Below, in pieces: positions 19,466 to 27,389 of a DNA stretch of 31,543 bases. Location: the NCBI GenBank assembly GCA_933822405.4, contig CAKOGP040001136.1, positions 1-31,543 on the forward strand, written 5' to 3'. Numbering within the stretch: the first letter of the stretch is position 1; every line of letters starts with the position of its first letter. Position numbers and translations under genes: made by a program. Below the pieces are notes generated by a model. It saw only the letters and a list, made by a program, of their open reading frames with translations, was not told the origin of the DNA and ran no database searches. Origin of the DNA: Cylindrotheca closterium (taxonomy: Eukaryota; Bacillariophyta; Bacillariophyceae; Bacillariales; Bacillariaceae).

Positions 19466-20494
19466 ATGATCCGTTCCTTTTTCCTCACCGCTTTGTTGTT
19501 CCTTCTTGGTACCAGTCATCACTACGTCAAAGCCAATGATTATGCAGAGATCTTGAGTGCTGTTGGAGAGTGCTTCAGTGACGAAAGTGCCGACGTCACT
19601 ACAACCCTGACTTGCCTCAGCGCCTACACCGAGTGCTTTGACGAGACCTCTGTCACTGAGGTCCAGACTTGTGTCCAAGATGCTAACGCCACTGCTACCT
19701 CTACTGGTACCGATATCACTGCTGCTGACGTCCAAGGTTGCATTGATTCCTACGTTGCTTGCATTACCACCGAGTATCAAGAAATCATTGACAGTCTACC
19801 AGCCTGCATGAACACAACCATCACCGATCTTGGCAACTGCTACATTGACAACGCAGACACTTGCAACTCTACCTGTTCCGAATCTGATTTACCCGCCACG
19901 AACCCCTATGCTTCCGCATCTGCCACCTCCATCCTCGTTTGTCAGGCCTTTCAGAGCGACATTATGGATCCAACCTGTGAGGTTGTCGACTGTTGCCAAC
20001 CTTGCATTGATGAGTTTGAAACCTTTATGAACTGCATCGCCCAAGATGCCTTGAGCTTGCAGACAGCTCCTCCTCAGTCTGGAGATTGTGTTGTCTCTTG
20101 CTCCTCCTCCTCGTCTCGTCGTTTGGAGCTCGTTGCCTCCATCAAAGAGCAAACAATGCAGCATGACAATCGCATGTTGGCTGGCCATACCGCAGAAAAA
20201 CTGAAGGCCGAAGAGATTTACGGGTTGTGTGCCAAGCTCTTGGAGACCGCATCAGTGGCAGCCAGCAATGGTGGTGGAGGTAACACACCTCCAGCAATCC
20301 CTGTAGAGCTAGCACAAAATCTCGTTGAAGGGCTTTTCCAAAAGTGCGTTGTGGAAAAGCTGGATCAGTTGATGGACGAATACGCAACCGAATCCTCTGA
20401 GAGTTCCACTAGTGGTGCATTTTCGAATGTCTTGAGCTTTAGCTACGGCAGTGTTGTAACACTTGTTGTTGCGTTGGGAAGCTTTCTAGTTTAA
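19466..20494 (+). CDS. Cys-rich secreted protein 2 (342 residues), tandem paralogue
   Basis: The start is set at ATG 19466, giving a clean signal peptide (MIRSFFLTALLFLLGTS). An upstream in-frame ATG at 19421 would bury it. The mature part has regularly spaced Cys pairs: GECFSD, TCLSAYTECFD, QTCVQD, then SLPACMNTT, NCYIDNADTCNSTC, CEVVDCCQPCID, MNCIAQDA and CVVSCSS. A less Cys-rich C-terminal third follows (IYGLCAKLLETA, VEGLFQKCV). The last 15 residues (GSVVTLVVALGSFLV) are hydrophobic after a Ser-rich stretch, which fits a GPI-anchor signal or a C-terminal membrane anchor. I do not recognise the family. It sits 600 bp downstream of its interrupted paralogue, in the same direction, so the pair arose by tandem duplication. 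It is probably a cell-surface protein. Confidence 0.85.
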   Translation: MIRSFFLTALLFLLGTSHHYVKANDYAEILSAVGECFSDESADVTTTLTCLSAYTECFDETSVTEVQTCVQDANATATSTGTDITAADVQGCIDSYVACITTEYQEIIDSLPACMNTTITDLGNCYIDNADTCNSTCSESDLPATNPYASASATSILVCQAFQSDIMDPTCEVVDCCQPCIDEFETFMNCIAQDALSLQTAPPQSGDCVVSCSSSSSRRLELVASIKEQTMQHDNRMLAGHTAEKLKAEEIYGLCAKLLETASVAASNGGGGNTPPAIPVELAQNLVEGLFQKCVVEKLDQLMDEYATESSESSTSGAFSNVLSFSYGSVVTLVVALGSFLV

Positions 20495-20962
20495 AATCCA
20501 TCGGTAGTTAAATGTCCATTTAAGACTATAGTGCTGTACAGAAGTACTTTCTTTGGCAGCTATCATCAAAGCCTCGATCGATGCGGCCAAACCCCCCGGT
20601 ACTTTGTAGATGGTGTCGTCAAAGCAGTCACTTCTTCTGCTCGAATAACATCCAAGTGAAAATGTTGAAGTGGGAGCGCAACATATCGGTATATTTTAAA
20701 AAAAGGCGAATTTCACTGATATTTGAATCGTTTTCACTTCTGGGATATCCCGCAGTTTTCTGTGAAGCCAGCTTTCTCTTTTTTTTGGACAGTCGATGTG
20801 GTCATTTTCACCCTCTTCTGCACGAAACTTCAAAAATCGACTTTCACTTATTGCCTGCCAGAAAGAAACTTCTACGACAAGGAATTTTATAAATGTTCAC
20901 AATGCCGTTAAGTATTCAACTTCATTCGCCAGATTAAATTTTAAAGTTTGTTTTATTTTTAC
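20495..20962. other. Intergenic DNA without recognised genes
   Basis: A 103-codon frame at 20581 has no family resemblance, no codon pattern like the neighbouring genes and no support for a start. I treat it as chance. Nothing else stands out. Confidence 0.4.
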
Positions 20963-22376
20963 AGCAATTGCGGAACATCTGTAATGACCCCAAAAAAACC
21001 TGTAAATTTTTCACAGAAGTTTCGGAACATCTGTGAAAAATTCACAGAGATTTCGGAACATCTGTGAAAAATTCACAGAATTTTTGACTCAGACGATAGA
21101 AAATTCACAGAATTTTTGACTCAGGCGATAGAAAATTCAACTCAGAAGACGGTGCCAACTTAACCGTTTTTTTCAAATTTGGTCACGCTTGCTTGAGATT
21201 TTGAAGAGAAAACGCGAAGAGAGTTTCAGAATCTTTCAGGATGATGCTTGGAATCGAAGTGACACCAGAACAGGTGCTGATCTACGGATTTGAAATGATT
21301 GGGGGTTCACCTACCACAATTACTGATGACAACTTCAAGGAGCATAATATTGGAGTTTTCAAGGCTCATTTTGGCCAACGCCCCAGCACTCTATTCATTC
21401 TCTGGCAAGACATTTTGAATTGTACGAACAAAGACTTGGGGCTCCGCCCATCTGACAGGAGCAAGGAGGGGCTTAAGCGATTGCTAGTTGCAATCAACTC
21501 CCTTGCCTCAGCTTCTGGGATAAGCACACAACGGGACCAAGACGACAACCTATGGCACTGGGTGAAAGTTCTTTGGGCACTGGAAGCAAAGGTGATCAGC
21601 TGGTCGGAGAAAGAGTACAAACAAAAGAACTATGGTCCAGGAAGAAAATTTATCATGAATAAACTAGATCCATACCTTTTTACGTACCTGCGCTGTGTGA
21701 CTTTGCCTACAATGTGTGACTCTGGTTTTTCTACAGCAATAACGTTTTTCTAACAGCAATCTCTTTCCGCAGTCATTGTTGTGCAAATCGATGACGCATC
21801 AAATTGTTTGTTTCGGAACATCTGTGAAAAATTCACAGAGATTTCGGAACATCTGTGAAAAATTCACAGAATTTTTGACTCAGACGATAGAAAATTTACA
21901 GACTTTTTGACTCAGACGACCGTGGAAAAAAGTCTACGACTAGTTTTACATAGTGCAGCCATAAATGTCATATTCCTAGCTGAACCCACCATTCGCCACA
22001 ATTTCGACATTTCGGAACATCTGTGAAGACCCTAAAAAAACCTGTGAAAAATTCACAGAAGTTTCGGAACATCTGTGAAAAATTCACAGAGATTTCGGAA
22101 CATCTGTGAAAAATTCACAGAATTTTGGACCCAGACGACCAAGCATTGCTTGCGCACAACATTAACCGTTTTTTCCTCTACGGAAGTTGTATGGTGCTTT
22201 TACGAAAGGGCATGCGTGCACGCATGTCAGCTGAACCTCTGTTGAAACTTCACGGCAATTTCGGAACATCTGTGAAGACCCTTAAAAAACCTGTGAAAAA
22301 TTCACAGAGATTTCGGAACATCTGTTGGTCATTCACAGAGATTTCGGAACATCTGTGAAAAATTCACAGAAAATTT
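20963..22376. mobile_element. Hairpin-repeat cluster around a truncated Harbinger-like transposase
   Basis: Four blocks of direct repeats (about 20963-21145, 21811-21920, 22010-22140 and 22258-22376) contain about 11 copies of a 31-bp unit starting TTTCGGAACATCTGTG. Full units include the palindrome TCTGTGAAAAATTCACAGA (8-bp arms, 3-base loop). A companion motif GACTCAGACGA, or close variants, occurs about five times, and a longer compound unit (GAAGACCCT followed by AAAAAACCTGTG) recurs at the left end of blocks A, C and D. All blocks have the same orientation. A 170-codon transposase-like ORF lies between the first two blocks. Arrays of short sites beside a transposase gene resemble subterminal transposase-binding repeats, but I see no terminal inverted repeats or target duplication, so element boundaries are approximate. 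Confidence 0.55.
21241..21753 (+). pseudogene. Truncated PIF/Harbinger-like transposase N-terminal region
   Basis: A 170-codon frame starts at ATG 21241. It contains FKAHFGQRPSTLFILWQDIL, then a spacer, GLKRLLVAINSLAS, and NLWHWVKVLWALEAKVISW. This order matches the N-terminal region of PIF/Harbinger-type (DDE_Tnp_4) transposases, which typically read HFG..P....LW..L, LL.AL.FLK.Y, then RKW.W.....I....I.W. The catalytic DDE domain that should follow is missing: after GPGRKFIMNKL the frame becomes unrelated and stops. It is a remnant or a separate DNA-binding-type protein. It is flanked on both sides by the 31-bp hairpin repeats. The family call is from motif memory. Confidence 0.55.
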
Positions 22377-22813
22377 AACGAACTACGACCAAAACGCGAC
22401 GATCACCGACCAAGAATGAATTCCACGAGCAGTGATGATGTCGGATCACAGATCCCCGTGCAGAAGGAGTGAGCAAGCCGGTCAGGCCCCGATTCCAGTT
22501 CAGATTCACACCAAAATGCGGAATATCCCTGGTCGAGAAAGAGTACACGTACCGGTATGTTTTTTTAAATTTGAAAAAAATGAGTTCGTTTCCCCGCGCC
22601 TTTTCACTTGCTGTACCATACACTGTTTCGTTTCACTGGAATAACTCTGTTTGAACACCGAATTCCAAATTCACTTCTTTCACTTTCTTAGTTAGATACA
22701 AGTTTACTTTTTTTTAAAAACTACAGACGGCTAAGCTTCTGCTCAGCACTCCAATGCACAAAGCTTCCTTCACAATCTGCTCACAAAATTCGAAGAACAG
22801 TCTTTGCCAAACG
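22377..22813. other. Intergenic DNA, 5' region of the small paralogue gene
   Basis: There is no gene. The sequence is ordinary, with poly-A and poly-T runs (near 22560 and 22708). The last 100 bases precede the gene at 22814. Confidence 0.4.
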
Positions 22814-23335
22814 ATGAGTTCACCACCGCTTCAAGAATATTTCACAAAGCTTCTCAAGGAAAAGCACGTTACCATAGCATCCTGTCGAATTGTGAACGAC
22901 AATGCACATCTACCCAAGTCAAGCAATGAAAGATTCAGCGAAATACAATCAGGTCTATCCAGCATGATGTGCAAGACTTACTGTCGGTGGTCACCAAGTC
23001 CTGCAATCGTAGTCCACAGAGGATCAGACGGTAACGCCAATTCTTCGAATCAAAGCACCACTGTTTGTGACATCACCAGGCTGAGAAGTTTGCTGAAAAG
23101 CAATGAAAAGAGTGATTTAAAGTCTAAGCAACAAGGACTTTCAAGATCCGTGTCCGCTTGTCTCATGATGGTCCCCAAACAATATCAACCTGTAGAAGAA
23201 CAACCGTCGCTTCGGAGATGCGCCTCACTCGATACCCCGCTTATGCTTCCCACTAGAAAAAGGTATTCAACACGAGGACATGGCAAGGCCAGCACTGATA
23301 CTGCTTGTTGTGGAAACATAAGATTTGCAGGATAG
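22814..23335 (+). CDS. Lineage-specific small protein, paralogue 2 (173 residues)
   Basis: The start is at ATG 22814 (MSSPPLQEYFTKLLKEKHV), matching its paralogue at 9748. Conserved parts are the N-terminal segment, IVNDN, a RWSPSP element, an Asn/Ser-rich linker (NANSSNQSTTV against NSNSTTTVAQ), RLRSLLKS followed by SDLKSK, and the near-identical EQPSLRRCASLDTPLMLPTR. It is 38 residues shorter than paralogue 1, lacking the Pro/Arg-rich block and the hydrophobic end. No domain or signal peptide is recognised. The RRCAS element is a possible basophilic-kinase phosphosite. Between the paralogues the middle has diverged a great deal while both ends are kept, a pattern typical of short linear motifs in a disordered protein. 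Confidence 0.7.
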   Translation: MSSPPLQEYFTKLLKEKHVTIASCRIVNDNAHLPKSSNERFSEIQSGLSSMMCKTYCRWSPSPAIVVHRGSDGNANSSNQSTTVCDITRLRSLLKSNEKSDLKSKQQGLSRSVSACLMMVPKQYQPVEEQPSLRRCASLDTPLMLPTRKRYSTRGHGKASTDTACCGNIRFAG

Positions 23336-24257
23336 TAGTAGACAAGGAGGACTCCTGGTGCAACCACCAGCACCACCACTGGCTTGCACTAGTAAAACAC
23401 TCTGAGCTCCACTGGGCGCTCTAGGAGGGTTTCATTTCATTTCGATTTTTTCTCTGTTCACTACTAGTTGCTTCGATTTTATCTCCCCTTCGACCTTTGT
23501 GTATCATATCAGTTCGTTCCTCCCTGCAGTATCATTGAGCGCCCACACAGTCTTGTCCACACGAGGGGAACAAGTGCATCGTTATTGCACCTTGATGTGC
23601 GGCAAATCGTCAATTTTCGTAGTTGGACCCTGCGAACGAGTTTCCGTGTAGATCTTGGTGCCTTGATGTTCTATTTGTTGCTTTGACTGGACGGATTGGT
23701 GTCAAGAGGACGTATCTTGTGCAGAAGGGGACTCATTACTGGGCGTATGATTGCATACATGATTGCATGCAGCCCATGATTGCATGCAATTCAACATCAC
23801 AATAAATTATAAAGATACAATATGAAGACTTTTGCGTAGATATTCAATATATATATCTCGCAAATATCGCGGGCGAGCGCATATATAGTGTGAAATGGGT
23901 TTGACGCACAAATTCAAAATTCGACGTCGAGCATGCAAACGATACAAAGTCAAAATGATTTTTTTCCACAAAAAAAGCGATGCTATTGGGGTCAAAAAGC
24001 GAGATGTTCTGAAAAATACTGTTCGATTTAGAATCTCTATGGTAAATTGCACCAAAAGGAGGCATTTTAGCCGTAGTTTCGTGGATCCGGGTCATAATTA
24101 TAAAAATATGACAATATGACAAAATAAAATTTAAAAAAAGACTCGTTGCTGACGAGCAGCAACAATTGACAGCAACAATTGACAGCGTGCTGAAAGCAAC
24201 GACAGCACTATAGTTGTAAGTGTACCAACATCAACAAAACAACAGCAATAGAATAGA
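23336..24257. other. Intergenic DNA with short direct repeats
   Basis: I see no gene in these 920 bp. Near 23748-23791, ATGATTGCATGCA-type words occur three times. At about 24157-24184, AGCAACAATTGAC occurs twice in tandem. A TATATATAT string lies near 23850. The last 100 bases precede the TPR-MYND gene. Confidence 0.4.
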
Positions 24258-25349
24258 ATGGACTTTCCTCCACTTCCTCCCATACCCCCAGCATCAGAGA
24301 TTTCAAGATACTCGTCGTCATCGCCGCCTGACTTTCTGACACCCATAACAAGATACGAAGCGGACGAACGAGCACGTGACGTTGTCTATGAGATCTACGA
24401 AGAAACGCCGATAGATGAGCGAGTCTATCACCTTACGAGAGCCCTTCAAATATTCCCTTTCAGTGTGGATGCCTTTGCCAATTGGGGATACATCTATCTG
24501 CACATGGTGACTCCGAAAAAGCCACAAGAAGCAAAGGAAGCTTATGAGAAGGCCGTCACTTGCGCTAAGTTATTATGGCCCGAATTCGAGCATCAAGATA
24601 CCATTGAATGGGGACATATTGAACACCGTCCGTATCTCCGAGCTGTGGCCGGTTTGGCGCATGCGCAACAAGAACTTGGTGACCTGGATGAGGCAATTAA
24701 GGGTTTCCGATATTTGCTAAAAGTGAATCCAAGCGACAATCAGGGAATAAGGCAAGACATGTTCTTTGCATTCCTGGAATCTGGTGATTATACTCTAGCG
24801 GAACATTTCTTTCACACCCAAAAGAACGCAGGAGCTGATCTGTGTTGGGGAAATGTATTGATTGTATTTCGAAAATTCCGACGAGAGGTCGTTGAAGAAA
24901 AAGAAGTTCAAAAAGGCCGCGTTGTGGTCAAGACTTCGACAACGATATTGGACCTGACGACCAATGTTTCGATGATACCAGGAAGGGGATTGCCTGATTT
25001 CTTTCTCGCTCCAGGAATGAAAACTCATGACCCAAATAATATTGTTGCTTTTGACAATCGTATTTCTTACGACAATCGTGATGCATCATGGCGAGACAAA
25101 TACATTTGTGTTCGATACGATGATGTGGAAAGCATTCCATTTTGGTGGCTGCTCAAGTGCTTTCGAGCAGATCTTGATGACGATAAGGAGAATCACTGTA
25201 GTGTATGCTACGAGGCAGCAAGGTACTCCTGTTCGGCCTGCAAAGTCACTTGGTACTGCTCCAGGAATTGCCAAACTAAGGACTGGAAGGGCAAGGAGGG
25301 CAGTCGAGTGAAACACAAGACAATGTGCAAGAAGTTTCAGAAAATCTGA
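24258..25349 (+). CDS. TPR-like protein with a C-terminal MYND zinc finger (363 residues)
   Basis: This is an intact frame from ATG 24258. After a proline-rich start (PPLPPIPPA), the middle (about residues 45-185) consists of helical TPR-like repeats: ALQIFPFSVDAFANWGYIYL, KEAYEKAVTCA, then AVAGLAHAQQELGDLDEAI and LLKVNPSDNQGIRQ, the last typical of TPR proteins of the ST7-like kind. The C-terminus (about 312-358) is a complete MYND finger: C-x2-C (CSVC), C-x2-C (CSAC), WYCSRNCQTKDW, then H and C in the final HKTMC. MYND fingers bind proline-rich partner peptides, and TPRs are also protein-binding, so an adaptor role in the nucleus or cytoplasm is likely. No SET domain is present between them. 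The substrate is unknown. Nothing is broken. Confidence 0.85.
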   Translation: MDFPPLPPIPPASEISRYSSSSPPDFLTPITRYEADERARDVVYEIYEETPIDERVYHLTRALQIFPFSVDAFANWGYIYLHMVTPKKPQEAKEAYEKAVTCAKLLWPEFEHQDTIEWGHIEHRPYLRAVAGLAHAQQELGDLDEAIKGFRYLLKVNPSDNQGIRQDMFFAFLESGDYTLAEHFFHTQKNAGADLCWGNVLIVFRKFRREVVEEKEVQKGRVVVKTSTTILDLTTNVSMIPGRGLPDFFLAPGMKTHDPNNIVAFDNRISYDNRDASWRDKYICVRYDDVESIPFWWLLKCFRADLDDDKENHCSVCYEAARYSCSACKVTWYCSRNCQTKDWKGKEGSRVKHKTMCKKFQKI

Positions 25350-25713
25350 AAATACAAATCAAATAACATTATGTATTTGGTAGCGATAAAGGAGCAATAT
25401 ACAGTAGACCATAGCAATTTGGAAAAGTACCGGTACCTACTACTGCATAGGTGATCGATATATCGTCATTGGTAATATTTGGTGACCTCATCGTTGATTC
25501 ATTTGACTAAACGATAGCCAATATACGTCATACACTTCGTCATTATTCTAATCATATCAAGCACATTATATTTACCAAAAGACACCGGCACGGTCAGTCT
25601 GACCTCCACCTCCAAAACAACGACTACACCCGGCTTGCTCGCAGAAATACTGCTCGCAGAAACAGCGAAGACAAAATACACACATCACACGACCTATTTC
25701 AATTGTTCGACGA
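25350..25713. other. Intergenic DNA without recognised features
   Basis: I see no gene. A GTACCGGTAC palindrome lies near 25427; similar ACCGGTA words occur near 15405 and 22548. The stretch is otherwise ordinary. Confidence 0.4.
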
Positions 25714-26030
25714 TTGGGTCAAGTGGCGATACAGCTAGGCCCCATTTCGGTTCGGTACGTGGGGTATAAATATTCACCTTTTGCATCAAAGCGGAATCCG
25801 CACGGTACTGATGGCCAGCTTGAAGAACAGTTCATTCGTACTTTGAAGGATGCTCTTACCTATTTGGGACCTGCTTGGATCCAAGGTATGTGTGTTTGTG
25901 TTTAGTGGGTATTCGTGATCTCCATGAAGCCACATAATCTAATTCACATTTAAACCAATCATTGAACCAGCCATTTCAAACGAAAAGATGGGACATTATC
26001 ATGGCGGGAACCAACGATTTGCTTTTCCAA
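25714..26030 (+). pseudogene. Possible decayed ABC1/UbiB-kinase-like gene fragment with an intron
   Basis: The frame from about 25714 reads EEQFIRTLKDALTYLGPAWIQ and then meets a good donor, CAAG|GTATGT (intron from 25886). The acceptor ACCAG at 25970 gives an 85-nt intron and continues A-ISNEKMGHYH in frame before stopping at about 26066. The spliced product resembles the start of ABC1/UbiB (ADCK) atypical kinases, which read R.ALT.LGPA.IK.GQAIS.RPD. The hallmark GQ is missing and the rest of the kinase is absent. It is therefore a remnant if the identification is right. I rate the family match as weak to moderate. Confidence 0.35.
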
Positions 26031-26351
26031 AGTTGCGGCTTGAGTTTAATATTTCCCCAAATCAGTGATACATCCATGCATCATAGCTGGTACTGGAAAT
26101 GAGTTGGGTGTTCCAGGATCGAAAGGTTACATTCCGGGATCGAAAGCATTTATGGGTGAAAAAAAGATTCTGGATAAGGATGCTCTGTCACATAATGCTT
26201 GCAAGCAGATGCCCAAGTAGCAACAGAGGACGACGCAAATATGTTCCCAATACACTATCCGCAATCGTAAATACAAAAGGGGGCGTCTTTTCAGAAAGAA
26301 GCCGAGAGTCAATTTTACATGAATGACTACAATAGTTCGATGTTTTACTGC

Positions 26352-26470
26352 CTAAGAGGCATCAACCATATCCATATCTTGAGTCGCCAAGATAATATCA
26401 TAGACGCGTCCCTTGCGATCGAATTTGTCCTTGAGACCAGCACAAACCAACTCGGCCATGCGACGAGAAA
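26352..26470 (-). pseudogene. Unidentified coding-like fragment
   Basis: On the minus strand a short frame reads RRMAELVCAGLKDKFD, then GRVYDIILATQDMDMVDAS and a stop. Its composition is like a soluble globular protein rather than noise, but I cannot name the family. It lies directly beside the von Willebrand-D-like debris, so it is probably another captured or decayed piece. Confidence 0.35.
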
Positions 26471-26519
26471 GAAAGCGCTGCCATTATCACGGGCACGAAG
26501 TCGCACACGATACCAATGG

Positions 26520-26860
26520 CATTTCCAAACGACTTTTATTACCCCGGTGATCCTGATACCCGCGAGTTCCTTGAATGCCTTCAAGGCCTTGATCACTATC
26601 TTTAGACCGGGGCAATCTGTATCGCGGGATGGCTGATGGCGGTGAATGGGTAACAGCCAAGGCGAGCCAATGGTTCAAGGTGCTAAATGTTGATGTGGTA
26701 GTGACGCTTACTTGTTGATGCCGTCTTCCTTGGCAGCGAATCTTGGACTCCGAGGATGTCAGCACCGATGACAGTGGCGGATCTGATGTAGCTCATCTTC
26801 GTATGACGCTGGATCTTCCTTATTGTTGGCAAATAATATTCGCACTCTCCGTATAGAGCT
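26520..26860 (-). pseudogene. Second copy of the unrelated protein fragment (matches 11685-11950)
   Basis: The nucleotide sequence is similar to 11685-11950, for example the shared words TTGATGCCGTCTTCCTTGGC and GCTGATGGCGGTGA. The minus strand reads KMSYIRSATVIGADILGV, then CPGLKIVIKALKAFKELAG in another frame. Multiple frame breaks make it a pseudogene. The parent family is possibly the predicted secreted diatom proteins with a von Willebrand D-like part; this is uncertain. Confidence 0.5.
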
Positions 26861-26908
26861 CGAAGTGCTCCATTATAACGGTCTGATGATTGATTCGATT
26901 CACAAATT

Positions 26909-27005
26909 TTTGGAGTCAATGTTGACTGACGCTACATCGTTCACAACGACGACAGCAACTTTGAAGCCTTTCTTATTCTTGAGTAGGTTTTGGAGTAGTC
27001 ATAGC
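26909..27005 (-). pseudogene. CobW N-terminal remnant
   Basis: The minus strand reads LLQNLLKNKKGFKVAVV and then VNDVASVNIDSK before a stop, compared with LLQNLLKNKEGFKVAVV and VNDVASVNIDSK in the intact CobW gene at 15576-17492. One extra Val codon is present and the P-loop is lost. Only about 30 codons survive. It occupies the same place relative to BspA-like gene 2 as the P-loop remnant at 11955-12010 does to gene 1. Confidence 0.85.
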
Positions 27006-27089
27006 AGTGTAAACTAATATGTTCCGCTGGATACATACCTAGTATATTTGATGGGATGCCGCTGCTGATGAGTATGCTTTCAGTCGCAC

Positions 27090-27389
27090 CGCATCGCACA
27101 GTAGGCCTGCTCCCTGCGTGGAAGGCACTACTGCTTCGCTGTTCGAAGAACTCCGTTGAAAACCTTGAATCGCAAAGGGATAGTTTGCCGGGTAATTTCC
27201 CATAAGTAAAATGCAGCATCGTAGTCTTCATTTGCCATGCACGCTTCTCTTCTACGACCACACTCATTACGCCTATGAGATGACGGGACATCAAACAAAT
27301 TTCCCAAAAATAACTCTCTTGATTGCTTGAAGCATTTATTGCGGACGCGATTCATCATTCCGTGTCGCTTAAAAGACGATTACAACACC
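27090..27389. repeat. Duplicated upstream block of BspA-like gene 2
   Basis: Similar to 12055-12377. Both contain the minus-strand words [13 protein letters not shown] and end at the ATG of a BspA-like gene after a shared AAGACGATT(A/G)CAACACC. It probably includes the promoter of the gene at 27390. Confidence 0.6.

Noticed and set aside
20581..20892. 103-codon ORF
   Set aside because: It has no family resemblance, no paralogue in the window and no convincing start context; likely chance.
20963..22376. The 31-bp repeats as a CRISPR array
   Set aside because: The repeats are palindromic and partly regular, but most copies abut directly without unique spacers, blocks are separated by irregular lengths, there are no cas genes, and the genome is eukaryotic.
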